From: Nemophila menziesii
Taxonomy: Eukaryota > Streptophyta > Magnoliopsida > Boraginales > Hydrophyllaceae
NCBI GenBank assembly: GCA_029959085.1
Contig: JARWIR010000047.1
Location: 1,612,001-1,676,000 of the forward strand
Reading direction: 5' to 3'
Length of the DNA stretch: 64,000 nucleotides
The notes beneath the pieces were generated by a model that ran no database searches, had not been told where the DNA came from, and saw nothing but the letters and a program-made list of their open reading frames with translations. Below are positions 12,328 through 25,527 of the stretch, in pieces (the stretch's first letter is position 1; each line of letters opens with the position of its first letter). Made by a program: the position numbers and the translations under genes.

Positions 12328-15300
12328 CAATTTAAAATTACCCCAACCTATTTAAAATTAAAAGCCACAAGGGCCAAATACTCTAAGAGCACAACATATT
12401 TTTTACAACATAATGTCCAAATTTTAAATTAATTATTCGGGATCAACCCCAATAACCACACTAGTCATTAAGTTCCCATTTTCAAAAACTAATAATTATA
12501 TATGCATGTCTTATGGACGGATCAAAATGGTTTTATTTTTGGCTATGATCTTACGTAATTTTAAATATAAAATCTAAAATTTTGAAGGGATTTTGTGCGA
12601 GCGCTGGTAAAGATACACATTTATTTAAACAATATTTGCAAAAACACAAAACCAAGAAGAAAAAAAGGGTATGTGAGGATAGAAGGTTTCGAAAAGTAAG
12701 TGAAAAAATGAAAACAAATATAAACAAAAATACAATCTTAACGAGAGACCAGTTATATCCTCCAAATATATTTATGCTTGTTGTGATCAAAACAGATCTA
12801 TAAATAAGTGATTTTTGATGAAGAACCGAGTAAGTAAACTAGGTACCCAAAGCTGACAAAAATACAAACAAGTAAGAGTGACTTCCCATGTGAAAATCGA
12901 TGAATAGCTCCTTCCCATGAAAATTAAAACTTAATTTCAAAGTGGCTGTTTAGCAAACGAAATTCCTAGTGGCAAGAGATATATTTGCACCCAAAATGGA
13001 CTTACAAGAATAACAGGGGACAGAGTAACAAAGACAGATGAATTTGGAGGATTGGCTTATAGTTGAAGGTTAAGATCATTTTTTCTCGTTCTCTGCGTAT
13101 GTCGCATTTTCTACTTCATGAACATCATGCACGTCTAACCTGAAAAAATAGAGCATCCTTCTTCTATGAGTCATGTTTTATTTATTAGAATTTTTGTTTA
13201 GCTTTAACTTTTCACCAGATAAATATTGAACTGAATATTTAAGCTTTCTTTGTTTTTACTCGCGTGTTACATTTTTCGAACACAACTCAAATTGACCCAA
13301 CTTGCTGAATGCAATATTTAATATTATTAAGCAGAATAAGTAAAATGTTGTCCTAGTTAATATTTGAACTATATTTTTATACGCCCTCCTTCCAACTTTA
13401 TTTATTCACCTTTTTTCGTGAGGAATGATTAAGAAATTTTTTATTTGCATCTCTATTTGAAATATCACTCTTACTCAATAAGTATAAGGTTATATATTGC
13501 ACTACTCCTTTTAACTAATTAAAAGGTGTCTTTATATTGTAAAATAAAACAAAAACTTATTGAACATCCTCTTTTAAAAAGCTGGAGAAAAAAAAGATGG
13601 ACATGGGGAGTTATAAAATATAATATAAATAGAATTAAATAGTTTTAAAAATTTGAATTTTGAAATTTGGGAACTTAATTTTATATTTCTCAATAATAGT
13701 GGAAAATAAATATAGTTGCATATAAGATATTATCGCAATCCAATATGTATTTCATTATTGTACAAATGGTAAATATATAAATATATGTTTTATCATCCAT
13801 TGAACAAATATTAAACAGAGTAACGCTTAACTTAACTAGCTAAAATAACAGGATTTTTATTTTACCAAATCATGAATTTTCAAACTAGTGAGACAAAAAA
13901 AATATTTCTAAGTCTTGTTTTCAACCTTCGTAGTCCTCTTGCCTAATATCTCCTCATAATGTCATTTTAGATGAGTATGGAATTGTTGAATCATCCATCT
14001 ATTATAGTTAAATGATAAAGTTGAGTGATTCCAAAATTAAATTAATCTCTAATGAAACCGTTAGTGTTATAAATTCTCTAGAGTGTGAGTTTTTACCTCT
14101 TAAGCTATATAAGGAGACATGACATTTACTTATATAATCATGGGGTAAATATTTATTTCGGGATGTTTAACAAGTATAAATACCCCACAAATGACATTAC
14201 GAATAAATGTGTAGTATTACAACACGCCTATGAGAAATCTGGGATTTCCTCCTACTTTGGGAAGTGTACTTATGATTCCAACGAGGCCACCTTTTCATGG
14301 AGCTGCCTAGTCACCAAATATGAACTAATCAACTAGATATCCTGTTTAATGAAAAATATTTACCCATAACTAATATTAGATTGTTCCTTTAATAATTGAG
14401 ATTTTTATTAAGCTTGGCCTAATTCTTTTCGAATAAACAAATAAGGGTGGAGAAGCTCTTATGATCAATATATATAATTCCTAAATTGTAATATTTACTT
14501 ATACTTTAAATACATAATTGATTACATGATAAATTTACTCGATCAAGGGATCTTGTGTAAATATTTTTAATTTATATGAAGTTAGATTAAACTCAGTTTC
14601 TGTCAAGAATGCAAATGTCTAAAGAAATTAAAAAAGTAAATTTAAGTCCTATGTCCACAAAAATACACTATTTAATAGACCATGATTACTTTTTATATTA
14701 CATCTTTATTAGAAAATATAAGAATGTAAAATTTATATAAAGATAGTATTAAAAACGTTGAGAATTGTTTTTATATTATAGATAGCTAAATGATATTTTG
14801 CATTTCTTTTTAGGAAGATAGTAAAATAAAGTTGAACATAGAGAGTATTTAAAGTAATTGCATTGACTGCATATATTAACATTTCAATTAATTTCAACAT
14901 AAAGATTAACATTAACTGATATCAGTAAGGGATTCATGGTATTATTTAAAATTATTTTATTAATATTTAGATAGTATATTAACATAATTTATTGTAATAT
15001 TTGACTTTTATCTAAAAAAGAAAAATCTAAAATGTATAAGAATATCTAATATTTCAAATTCAACAATTGAATCATATCTTCCTTCTCCACTTGGATGGCT
15101 TTTTCTCACAAATTCACCTTATTTTTCATCAAGCATTCATTGAGATTGTCTTCCCTTTGCACCTGATCTTCTATTTCCAATCACGTTTTCTTCAGATCCA
15201 AATGAATTGCTCCCTACCTTAATCAAAAATTCGACTGTTCCGGAGCTGGTTTCTTTCCTTTGGGGTGTACCCTTTTCTTGATCCGCAATTCTGAAAAACA

Positions 15301-16440
15301 AACAAAAACTATAAAATATTTATAAGGCTTGATTTTTTGTCAAAAAAATATATTTAGCATTAGCAAAATATTATTGTAAATTAATAAAAAAGAATATTAT
15401 TGAAATCTTAATTGAAATGTTTCTATTAAACTAAAGGGTTGCTAATTGATATTTGTATCAGAATTATATTTGTTAGTTTTCAAAGAAACAAGTGAAACAA
15501 TGGAAGAAAAGTTTTTGAACTCTTAAGATGACCACATATATTTACCCAATAAAAACAATCAGTTATCCGTAATTTTATTTAATTAAAGTTATATTAAACA
15601 GGTTAAGAATGCAATAGAAGTATTAGAAATATATGGATGGGTCATTCTTGAAAAATATAAAAAATTTATTAAAATTGATTTTTTTTAGTATAAATGTAAG
15701 AAGGAGAGAAGATTTCTTACACAAGTTTATATCCATGAACGAGGAACCTGGGAAGAATTATAAGCACTATTGTAAGGATTGTCCGATAGAGAAAGCTAAG
15801 GCTAAAGAGGGATCTAAGCCTGAAAAATTCAACGGTCACTTGTTGCGAGATTTTATCAAGGAATGCTGGTTAAAATGTGGCTGCAACGTTAAGCAATGTA
15901 AGAATAGAGTTGTCCAGCAAGACATTTCTCGCAAGTTGCAGGTTATACTCACAAAAAACTATTTTTGAGTTAAAAAAACAAACCTTTTTTTCACGGAGTA
16001 ATTGAAATATGATGGTCAACGATCTTATGTGGGATAGAAAATGCACTTTGTCTTCTTGAGATCGGAGGTTTGGACATATCCATAGACAAGATTATAGAAA
16101 CATAATACAGAAATAGCGTCAAGGGAGGTAGTTGTGGGCGTCGACTTTGAATATCTTTTGAGTAACAGAAGCGGTAATATTGTTATTGTTTGGGACTATA
16201 TATTAAGTGGCTGAGTTAGGGTTGGGTTACAATAAACTATGCAACCCAACCTATTAAAAAGTAGTCCAACTAAAAAGACACAGAGACAAACATTTTTTAG
16301 ACCAGCCCAAGTTTTGGATTAGTCCAATCCAAAGTCACACTGGCCAAACATTTTTTTAGCCCAACCTATGTTTTATAAGAGATATTATAGTTTTTGGGTG
16401 GAGCTATATTGTAAAAGGACGAAATTTGGTTACAGCGTAA
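12328..16440 (+). repeat. Long unit L4
   Basis: 4113 bp. It is close to L1-L3 but keeps two older states: proline instead of histidine in the exon A motif KYKYPTN, and an unshifted exon B reading frame. It therefore looks basal to the L1-L3 group. Confidence 0.93.
14085..15968 (+). pseudogene. SUVR-like pre-SET fragment, L4 copy (exon B frame open)
   Basis: Exon A is 14085-14336 and exon B 15689-15968. Exon B is open to its natural end, so the whole pre-SET stretch can be read in one frame: HYCKDCPIEKAKAKEG, then KPEKFNGHLLRDFIKECW, LKCGCNVKQCKNRVVQQD and SRKLQV, ending LTKNYF. The CNGHL cysteine found in other copies is phenylalanine here (ttc). That cysteine corresponds to the conserved CKGHL cysteine of SUVR pre-SET zinc clusters, so metal binding would be impaired even if the exon were translated. 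SET is absent. Confidence 0.78.
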
Positions 16441-19400
16441 CAATTTAAAATTACCCCAACCTATTTAAAATTAAAAGCCACAAGGGCCAAATACTCTAAG
16501 AGCACAACATATTTTTTACAACATAATATCCAAATTTTAAATTAATTATTCGCGATCAACCCCAATAACCACACTAGTCATTAAGTTCCCATTTTCAAAA
16601 ACTAATAATTATATATGCATGTCTTATGGACGGATCAAAATGGTTTTATTTTTGGCTATGATCTTACGTAATTTTAAATATAAAATCTAAAATTTTGAAG
16701 GGATTTTGTGCGAGCGCTGGTAAAGATACACATTTATTTAAACAATATTTGCAAAAACACAAAACCAAGAAGAAAAAAAGGGTATGTGAGGATAGAAGGT
16801 TTCGAAAAGTAAGTGAAAAAATGAAAACAAATATAAACAAAAATACAATCTTAACGAGAGACCAGTTATATCCTCCAAATATATTTATGCTTGTTGTGAT
16901 CAAAACAGATCTATAAATAAGTGATTTTTGATGAAGAACCGAGTAAGTAAACTAGGTACCCAAAGCTGACAAAAATACAAACAAGTAAGAGTGACTTCCC
17001 ATGTGAAAATCGATGAATAGCTCCTTCCCATGAAAATTAAAACTTAATTTCAAAGTGGCTGTTTAGCAAACGAAATTCCTAGTGGCACGAGATATATTTG
17101 CACCCAAAAGTGACTTACAAGAATATCAGGGGACAGAGTAACAAAGACAGATGAATTTGGAGGATTGGCTTATAGTTGAAGATTAAGATCATCTTTTCTC
17201 GTTCTCTGCGTATGTCGCATTTTCTACTTCATGAACATCATGCACGCCTAAGCTGAAAAAATAGAACATCCTTCTATCATGAGTCATGTTTAATTTATTA
17301 GAATTTGTTTGTTTAACTTTAACTTTTGACCAGATAAATATTGAACTGAATATTTAAGCTTTCTTTGTTTTTACTCGCGTGTTACTTTTTTCGAACCAAA
17401 CTCTAATTGACCCAACTTACTGAATGCAATATTTAATATTATTAATCGGAATAAGTAAATGTTGTCGTAGTTAATATTTGAACTATATTTTTATACGCCC
17501 TCCTTCCAACTTTATTTATTCACCTTTTTCGTGAGGAATGATTAAGAAATTTTTTATTAGCATCTCTATTTAAAATATCATTCTTACTTAATAAGTATAA
17601 GGTTATTTATTGCACTACTCCTTTTAACTACTAATAAGGTGTCTTGATATTGTAAAATAAAACAAAAAATTATTGAACATCCTCTTTTAAAAAGCTGGAG
17701 AAAAAAAGATGGACATGGGGAGTTATAATATAAAATATAAATAGAATTAAATAGTTTTAAAATTTTGAATTTTGAAATTTGGGAACTTAATTTTATATTT
17801 CTCACTGATAGTGAAAAATAAATATAGTTGCATATAAGATATTATCGCAATCCAATATGTATTTCATTATTGTACAAATGGTAACTATATAAAGATATGT
17901 TTTATCATCCATTGAACAAATATTAAACAGAGTAACATTTAACTTAACTAGCTAAAATAACAGGATTTTTATTTTAGCAAATCATGAATTTTCAAACTAG
18001 TGAGACAGAAATTATTTCTAAGACTTGTTTTCAACCATTCTAGTCCTCTTGCCTAATATCTTCTCATCATGGCATTTTAGATGAGTATGGAATTGTTGAA
18101 TCATCCATCTTATAGAAAAATGATAAAATTGAGTGATTCCAAAATTGAATTAATCTCTAATGAAACCGTTAGTGTTATAAATTCTCTAGAGTATGAGTTT
18201 TTACCTCTTAAGATATATAAGGAGACATGACATTTACTTTTATAATCATGGGGTAAATATTTATTTCGGGATGTTTTACAAGTATAAATACCCCACAAAT
18301 AACATTACGAATAAATGTGTAGTATTACAACACGCCTATGAGAAATCTGGGATTTCCTCCTACTTTGGGAAGTGTAATTATGATTCCAACGAGGCCACCT
18401 TTTCATGGAGCTGCCTAGTCACCACTTATGAACTAATCAACTAGATATCTTGATTAATGCAAAAATATTTACCCATACTAAATATTATATTGTTCCTTTA
18501 ATAATTGAGATTTTTATTAAACTTGGCCTAATTCTTTTTATATAAACAAATAACGGTGGAGAAGCTTTTATGATCAATATATATAATCCCTGAATTGTAA
18601 TATTTTCTTATACTTTAAATACTTAATTGATTACATGATAAATTTACCCGATAAAGGGATCTTGTGTAACTATTTTTAATTTATATAAAGTTAGATTAAA
18701 CTCTTTTATGGTCAAGAATACAAATGTCTAAAGAAATTAAAAAAGCAACTTTAAGTCCTATGTCTACAAAAATACCCTATTTAAGAGACCATGATTACTT
18801 TTTATATAACATCTTTCTTGGAAAATATAAAAATATAAAATTTATATATATGTATATATTATTAAAAATGTTGAGAATTGTTTTTATATTATAAATAGAT
18901 AAATGATATTTTGCATTTCTTTTTAGGAAGATAGTAAAATAAAGTTGAACATAGAAAATGTTTAAAGTAATTGCATTGAATGCATATATTAGAATTGCAA
19001 TGAATTTCAACATAAACATTAACATTAAATGATATCAGTAAGGGATTCATGGTATTATTTAAAATTATTTTATTAATATTTAGATAGTATATTAACATAA
19101 TTTATTGTAATATTTGACTTTTATCTAAAAAAGAAAAATCTAAAATGTATAAATATAACTAATATTGCAAATTCAACAAGTGCATCATATCTTCCTTCTC
19201 CACTTGGAAGGGTTTTTCTCACAAATTCACCTTATTTTTTCATCAAGCATTTATTGACCGATTGTCTTCCCTTTTTGTATGATCTTCTATTTCCTATCAC
19301 GCTCCCTACCGTAGAATATTAGACTTTGCCAGAGCTGGTTTCTTTCCTTTGGGGTGTACCCTTTTCTGGATCCGCAATTCTGTAAACAAATAAAAAATAT

Positions 19401-20531
19401 ATAATATTTATAAGGCTCTTTTTTTGTCAAAAAACATATTTAGCATTAACAAAATATTATTGTAAATTAATAAAATATAATATTATTAAAATCTTAATTG
19501 AAATGTTTCTATTGAACAAAAGGGTTGCTAATTGATATTTGTATCTGAATTATATTTGTTAGTTTTCAAAGAAACAAGTGAAACAATGGAAGAAAAGTTT
19601 TTGAGCTCTTAAGATAACCACATATATTTACCCAATAAAAACAATCAGTTATCTGTAATTTTATTTAATTAAAGTTATATTAAACAGGTTAAGAATGCAA
19701 TTATCAGAAGTATTAGAAATACATGGATGGGTTTTTTTTGAAAAATATATAATATTTATTAAAATTGATTTTTTTTAGTATATATGTAAGACGGAGAGAA
19801 GATTTCTTACACAAGTTTATTTCCATGCACGAGAAACCTGAGAAGCATTATATGCACTATTGTAAGGATTGTCCGATAGAGAAGGCTAAGGCTAAAGAGG
19901 GATATAAGCCTGAAAAATGCAACGGTCACTTGTTGCGAGATTTTATCAGGGAATGCTGGTTAAAATGTGGCTGCAACGTTAAGCAATGTAAGAATAGAGT
20001 ATTCAAGCAAGACATTTCTCGCAAGTTGCAGGTTATACTCACAAAAAACTATTTTTGATTTAAAAAAACAAACCTTTTTTTCACTGAGTAATTGTAATGT
20101 GATAGTCAACGATCTTATGTGGGATAGAAAATACACTTTGTCTTCTTGAGATCGGAGGTTTGGGCATATCCATATACAAGATTATAGAATCATAATACAG
20201 AAAGAGCGTTAAGGGAGGTAGTTGTGGGTGTCGACTTTGAATAGCGTTTGAGTAACAGAAGCGGTAATATTGTTATGGTTTGGGACTATATTTAAAGCGG
20301 GCGGAGTTAGGGTTTGGTTACAATAAACTATGCAACCCAACCTATTAAAAAGTAGTCCAACTAAAAAAACACGGAGACACACATATTTTAGACCAGCCCA
20401 AGTTTTGGATTAGTCCAATCCAAAGTCACACTGACCAAACATTTTTTTAACCCAACCTATGTTTTATAAGAGATATTATAGTTTATGAGTGGAGCTATAT
20501 CGTAAAAGGACGAAGTTTGGTTACAGCGTAC
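16441..20531 (+). repeat. Long unit L5 (diverged)
   Basis: About 4091 bp. The architecture matches L1-L4, but there are many substitutions and small indels from about 17.1 kb onward. Its first 600 bp still match L4 closely, so the boundary of recent homogenisation falls inside this unit. Confidence 0.92.
18193..20058 (+). pseudogene. SUVR-like pre-SET fragment, L5 copy (most complete exon B)
   Basis: Exon A is 18193-18444 and exon B 19779-20058. Exon B is open and keeps every cysteine of the cluster: HYCKDCPIEK, PEKCNGHLL, RECWLKCGCNVKQCKNRV, then SRKLQV and the LTKNYF stop. Exon A reads FGMFYKYKYPTN, the form also found in L7 and L8 and probably ancestral; KCTYDS is KCNYDS here. Together with L8 this copy is the best template for comparing the fragment with a parental SUVR gene. 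There is no SET domain downstream and no initiator context for exon A beyond an in-frame ATG. Confidence 0.8.
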
Positions 20532-23003
20532 CCATTTAGAATTAACCCAACCTATTTAAAATTAAAAGCCACAAGGGCCAAATACTCTTAAAGCATAACC
20601 TATTTTTTACAACATAATGTCCAAATTTTAAATTAATTATTCGGGATCAACCCCAATAAACACACTAGTCATTATGTTCCCATTTTCAAAAATAATAATT
20701 ATATATGAAAGTTTTATGGACGGATCAAAATGGTTGTATCTTTGGCTAATAAAATCTTCAATTTTTAAAGGACTTTGTGCGAGCGTTGGTAAAGATACAC
20801 ATTTATTAAAACAATATTTGCAAAAACACAAAACCAAGAAGATAAAAAGGGTATGTGCGGATAGAAGATTCTGAAAAATAAGTGCAAAAATGAAAACAAA
20901 TATAAACAAAAATACAATCCTTAACGAGAGACCAGTTATATCCTCCAAATATATTTATTTCTGTTGTGATCAAAACAGATCTATAAATAAGTGATTTTTG
21001 ATGAAGAACCGAGTAAGTAAACTAGATACCCAAAGCTGACAAAAATACAAACAGGTAAGGGTGGAGAAGTTCTTATGATCAATATACATAATTCCTAAAT
21101 TGTAATATTTTCTTATACTTTAAATACATAATTGATTACATGATAAATTTACTCGATAAAGGGATCTAGTTTAACTATTTTTAATTTATATGAAGGTAAA
21201 TTAAACTCTGTTTTTGTCAAGAATGCAAATGTCTAAAGAAATTAAAAAAAGTAACTTTAAGTCCTACGTCCACAAAAATACTCTATTTAAGAGACCATGA
21301 TTACTTTTTATATTACATCTTTATTAGAAAATATAAGAATGTAAAATTTATATAAAGATAGTATTAAAAATGTTGAGAATTGTTTATATATTATAAATAG
21401 ATAAATGATATTTTGCATTTCTTTTTAGGAAGATAGTAAAATAAAGTTGAACATAGAGAGTATTTAAAGTAATTTCATTGAATGCATATATTAAAATTTC
21501 AATGAATTTCAACATAAATATTAACATTAACTGATATGAGTAAAGGATTCATTGTATTATTTAAAATTATTTTATTAATATTTAGATAGTATATTAACAT
21601 AATTTATTGTAATATTTTACTTTTATCTAAAAAAGAAAAATCTAAAATGTATAAGGATATCTAATATTGTAAATTCAACAAGTGAATCATATCTTCCTTA
21701 TCCACTTGGATGTCTTTTTCTCACAAATTCCCCTTATTTTTCATCAAGCATTCATTGAGATTGTCTTCCCTTTGCACCTGATCTTTTATTTCCAATCACG
21801 TTTTCTTCAGATCCAAATGAATTGCTCCCTACCTTTACAAAAAATTCGACAGAGCTGGTTTCTTTCCTTTGGGGTGTACCCTTTTCTTGATCCGCAATTT
21901 TGTAAACAAACAAAAACTATATAATATTTATAAGGCTTGATTTTTTGTCAAAAAAATATATTTAGCATTAGCAAAATATTATTGTAAATTAATAAAAAAT
22001 AATATTATTGAAATCTTAATTGAAATGTTTCTATTAAACAAAAGGGTTGCTAATTGATATTTGTATCAGAATTATATTTGTTAGTTTTCAAAGAAACAAG
22101 TGAAACAATGGAAGAATAGTTTTTGAGCTCTTAAGATGACCACATATATTTACCCAATAAAAACCATCAGTTATCCGTAATTTTATTTAATTAAAGTTAT
22201 ATTAAACATGTTAAGAATGCAATAGAAGTATTGGAAATATATGGATGGGTCTGTTTTGAAAAAATATATAATATTTATTAAAATTGATTTTTTTAGTATA
22301 TATGTAAGACGGAGAGAAGATTTCTTACACAAGTTTATGTCCATGCACGAGGAACCTGTGAAGCATTATAAGCACTATTGTAAGGATTGTCCGATAGAGA
22401 AAGCTAAGGCTAAAGAGGGATCTAAGCCTGAAAAATGCAACGGTCACTTGTTGCTAGATTTTATCAAGGAATGTTGGTTAACATGTGGCTGCAACGTTAG
22501 TTGTAGGTTATACTCACAAAAAACTATTTTTGAATTAAAAAACAAACCTTTTCTTCATGGAGTAATTGAAATATGGTGGTCAACGATCTTATGTGGGATA
22601 GAAAATGCACTTTGTCTTCTTGAGATCGGAGGTTTGGACATATCCATAGACAAGATTATAGAAACATAATGGAGAAATAGCATCAAGGGAGGTAGTTGTG
22701 GGTGTCGACTTTGAATAGCGTTTGAATAACAGAAGAGGTAATATTGTTATTGTTTGGGACTATATATTAAGCGGCAGAGTTAGGGTTGGGTTACAACAAA
22801 CTATGCAACCCAACCTATTAAAAAGTAGTCCAACTAACAGACACGGAGACAAACATTTTTTAGACCAACCCAAGTTTTGGATTAGTCCAATCCAAAGTCA
22901 CACTGGCCAAACATTTTTTTAGCCCAACCTATGTTTTATAAGAGATATTATAGTTTTTGGGTGGAGCTATATCGTAAAAGGACGAAGTTTGGTTACAGCG
23001 TAA
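20532..23003 (+). repeat. Short unit S1 (subtype X)
   Basis: 2472 bp. It has the internal deletion that defines short units, with the junction near 21053. It also has a private deletion of about 43 bp inside exon B near 22497, which accounts for its length compared with 2515 bp in S4 and S6. Confidence 0.92.
22297..22669 (+). pseudogene. SUVR-like exon B, S1 copy with 43-bp internal deletion
   Basis: Only exon B is present. It reads EDFLHKFMSMHEEPVKHY, HYCKDCPIEKAKAKEG, PEKCNGHLLLDFIKECW and LTCGCNV. About 43 bp encoding KQCKNRVVQQDISRK are then missing near 22497. The deletion bypasses the stop found in S4 and S6, so the frame runs on to 22669 through DNA that is non-coding in the other units. 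The extended tail (ending DISIDKIIET) is therefore accidental. Confidence 0.75.
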
Positions 23004-25527
23004 CAATTTAAAATTACCCCAACCTATTTAAAATGAAAAGCCACAAGGGCCAAATACTCAGCATAACCTATTTTTTATTACATAATGTCCAAATTTTAAA
23101 TAATTCGGGATCAACCCCAATAAACACACTAGTCATTAAATTCCTATTTTCAAAAATAATAATTATATATGCAAGTTTTATGGACGGATCAAAATGGTTT
23201 TATTTTTGGCTATGATCTTACGTAATTTTAAATATAAAATCTAAAATTTTGAAGGGACTTTGTACGAGCGTTGGTAAAGATACACATTTATTAAAACATT
23301 ATTTGCAAAAACACAAAACCAAGAAGATAAAAAGGGTATGTGCGGATAGAAGATTTTGAAAAATAAGTGCAAAAATGAAAACAAATATAAACAAAAATAC
23401 AATCCTTAACGAGAGACCAGTTATATCCTCCAAATATATTTATGTCTGTTGTGATAAAAACAGATCTATAAATAAGTTATTTTTGATGAAGAACCGAGTA
23501 AGTAAACTAGATACCCAAAGCTGACAAAAATACAAACAGGTAAGGGTGGAGAAGTTCTTATGATCAATATACATAATTCCTAAATTGTAATATTTTCTTA
23601 TACTTTAAATACATAATTGATTACATGATAACTTTACTCGATAAAGGGATCTAGTGTAACTATTTTTAATTTATATGAAGGTAAATTAAACTCTGTTTTT
23701 GTCAAGAATGCAAATGTCTAAAAAATTAAAAAAAGTAACTTTAAGTCCTACGTCCACAAAAATACTCTATTTAAGAGACCATGATTACTTTTTATATTAC
23801 ATCTTTATTAGAAAATATAAGAATGTAAAATTTATATAAAGATAGTATTAAAAATGTTGAGAATTGTTTATATATTATAAATAGATAAATGATATTTTGC
23901 ATTTCTTTTTAGGAAGATAGTAAAATAAAGTTGAACATAGAGAGTATTTAAAGTAATTTCATTGAATGCATATATTAAAATTTCAATGAATTTCAACATA
24001 AAGATTAACATTAACTGATATCAGTAAGGGATTCATTGTATTATTTAAAATTATTTTATTAATATTTAGATAGTATATTAACATATTTTATTGTAATATT
24101 TGACTTTTATCTAAAAAAGAAAAATCTAAAATGTATAAGAATATCTAATATTGTAAATTCAACAAGTGAATCATATCTTCCTTATCCACTTGGATGTCTT
24201 TTTCTCACAAATTCCCCTTATTTTTCATCAAGCATTCATTGAGATTGTCTTCCCTTTGCACCTGATCTTCTATTTCCAATCACGTTTTCTTCAGATCCAA
24301 ATGAATTGCTCCCTACGTTAATCAAAAATTCGACTGTGCCAGAGCTGGTTTCTTTCCTTTGGGGTGTACCCTTTTCTTGATCCGCAATTCTGTAAACAAA
24401 CAAAAACTATATAATATTTATAAGGCTTGATTTTTTTTGTCAAAAATACATATTTAGCATTAGCAAAATATTATTGTAAATTAATAAAAAAGAATATTAT
24501 TGAAATGTTTCTATTAAACAAAAAGGTTGATAATTGATGTTTGTATTAGAATTATATTTGTTAGTTTTCAAAGAAACAAGTGAAACAATGGAAGAAAAGT
24601 TTTTGAGCTCTTAAGATGACCACATATATTTACCTAATAAAAACCATCAGTTATCCGTAATTTTATTTAATTAAAGTTATATTAAACAGGTTAAGAATGC
24701 AATAGAAGTATTAGAAATATATGGATGAGTCTTTCTTGAAAAATATATAATATTTATTAAAATTTATTTTTTTAGTATATATGTAAGACGGAGAGATGAT
24801 TTCTTACACAAGTTTATTTCCATGCACTAGGAACCTGGGAAGCATTATAAGCACTATTGTAAGGAATGTCTGATAGAGAAAGCTAAGGCTAAAGAGGGAT
24901 CTACGCCTGAAAAATGCAATGGTCACTTGTTGGGAGATTTTATCAAGGAATGCTGGTTAAAATGTGGCTGCAACGCTAAGAAATGTAAGAATAGAGTAGT
25001 CCAGCAAGACATTTCTCGCAAGTTGCAGGTTATACTCACAAAAAACTATTTTTGAATTAAAAAAACAAAGCTTTTTTTCACTGAGTAATTGTAATGTGAA
25101 AGTCAACGATCTTATGTGGGATAGAAAATACACTTTGTCTTCTTGAGATCGGAGGTTTGGGCATATCCATATACAAGATTATAGAATCATAATACAGAAA
25201 GAGCGTTAAGGGAGGTAGTTGTGGGTGTCGACTTTGAATAGCGTTTGAGTAACAGAAGCGGTAATATTGTTATGGTTTGGGACTATATTTAAAACGGCGG
25301 AGTTAGGGTTTGGTTACAATAAACTATGCAACCCAACCTATTAAAAAGTAGTCCAACTAAAAAAACACGGAGACACACATATTTTAGACCAGCCCAAGTT
25401 TTGGATTAGTCCAATCCAAAGTCACACTGACCAAACATTTTTTTAACCCAACCTATGTTTTATAAGAGATATTATAGTTTATGAGTGGAGCTATATCGTA
25501 AAAGGACGAAGTTTGGTTACAGCGTAC
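23004..25527 (+). repeat. Short unit S2 (subtype Y)
   Basis: 2524 bp. Subtype Y markers: ttttttattacataatg in the head, gataactttactcg, cagtaaggg, taacatattttatt, and acgttaatcaaaaattcgac in the tail. Exon B carries an in-frame TAG. Confidence 0.92.
24776..25055 (+). pseudogene. SUVR-like exon B, S2 copy (in-frame stop)
   Basis: Subtype Y exon B. A TAG replaces the Glu codon after SMH (catgcactaggaacc), splitting the reading frame before the cysteine cluster. The cysteine-rich part is otherwise recognisable: HYCKECLIEKAKAKEG, PEKCNGHLLGDFIKECW, LKCGCN, KNRVVQQDISRKLQV. CKDCP has become CKECL. Confidence 0.75.

Noticed and set aside
1..20531. rDNA spacer or classical satellite
   Set aside because: No rRNA similarity anywhere. 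The period of about 4.1 kb and the gene-derived exons do not fit classical short-monomer satellites.
21682..21924. 80-codon frame in X-type units (also 29202 and 34240)
   Set aside because: It lies in intron-like DNA between exon A and exon B and exists only because X units lost a few bases near cctttacaaaaaattcg. Other units break it.
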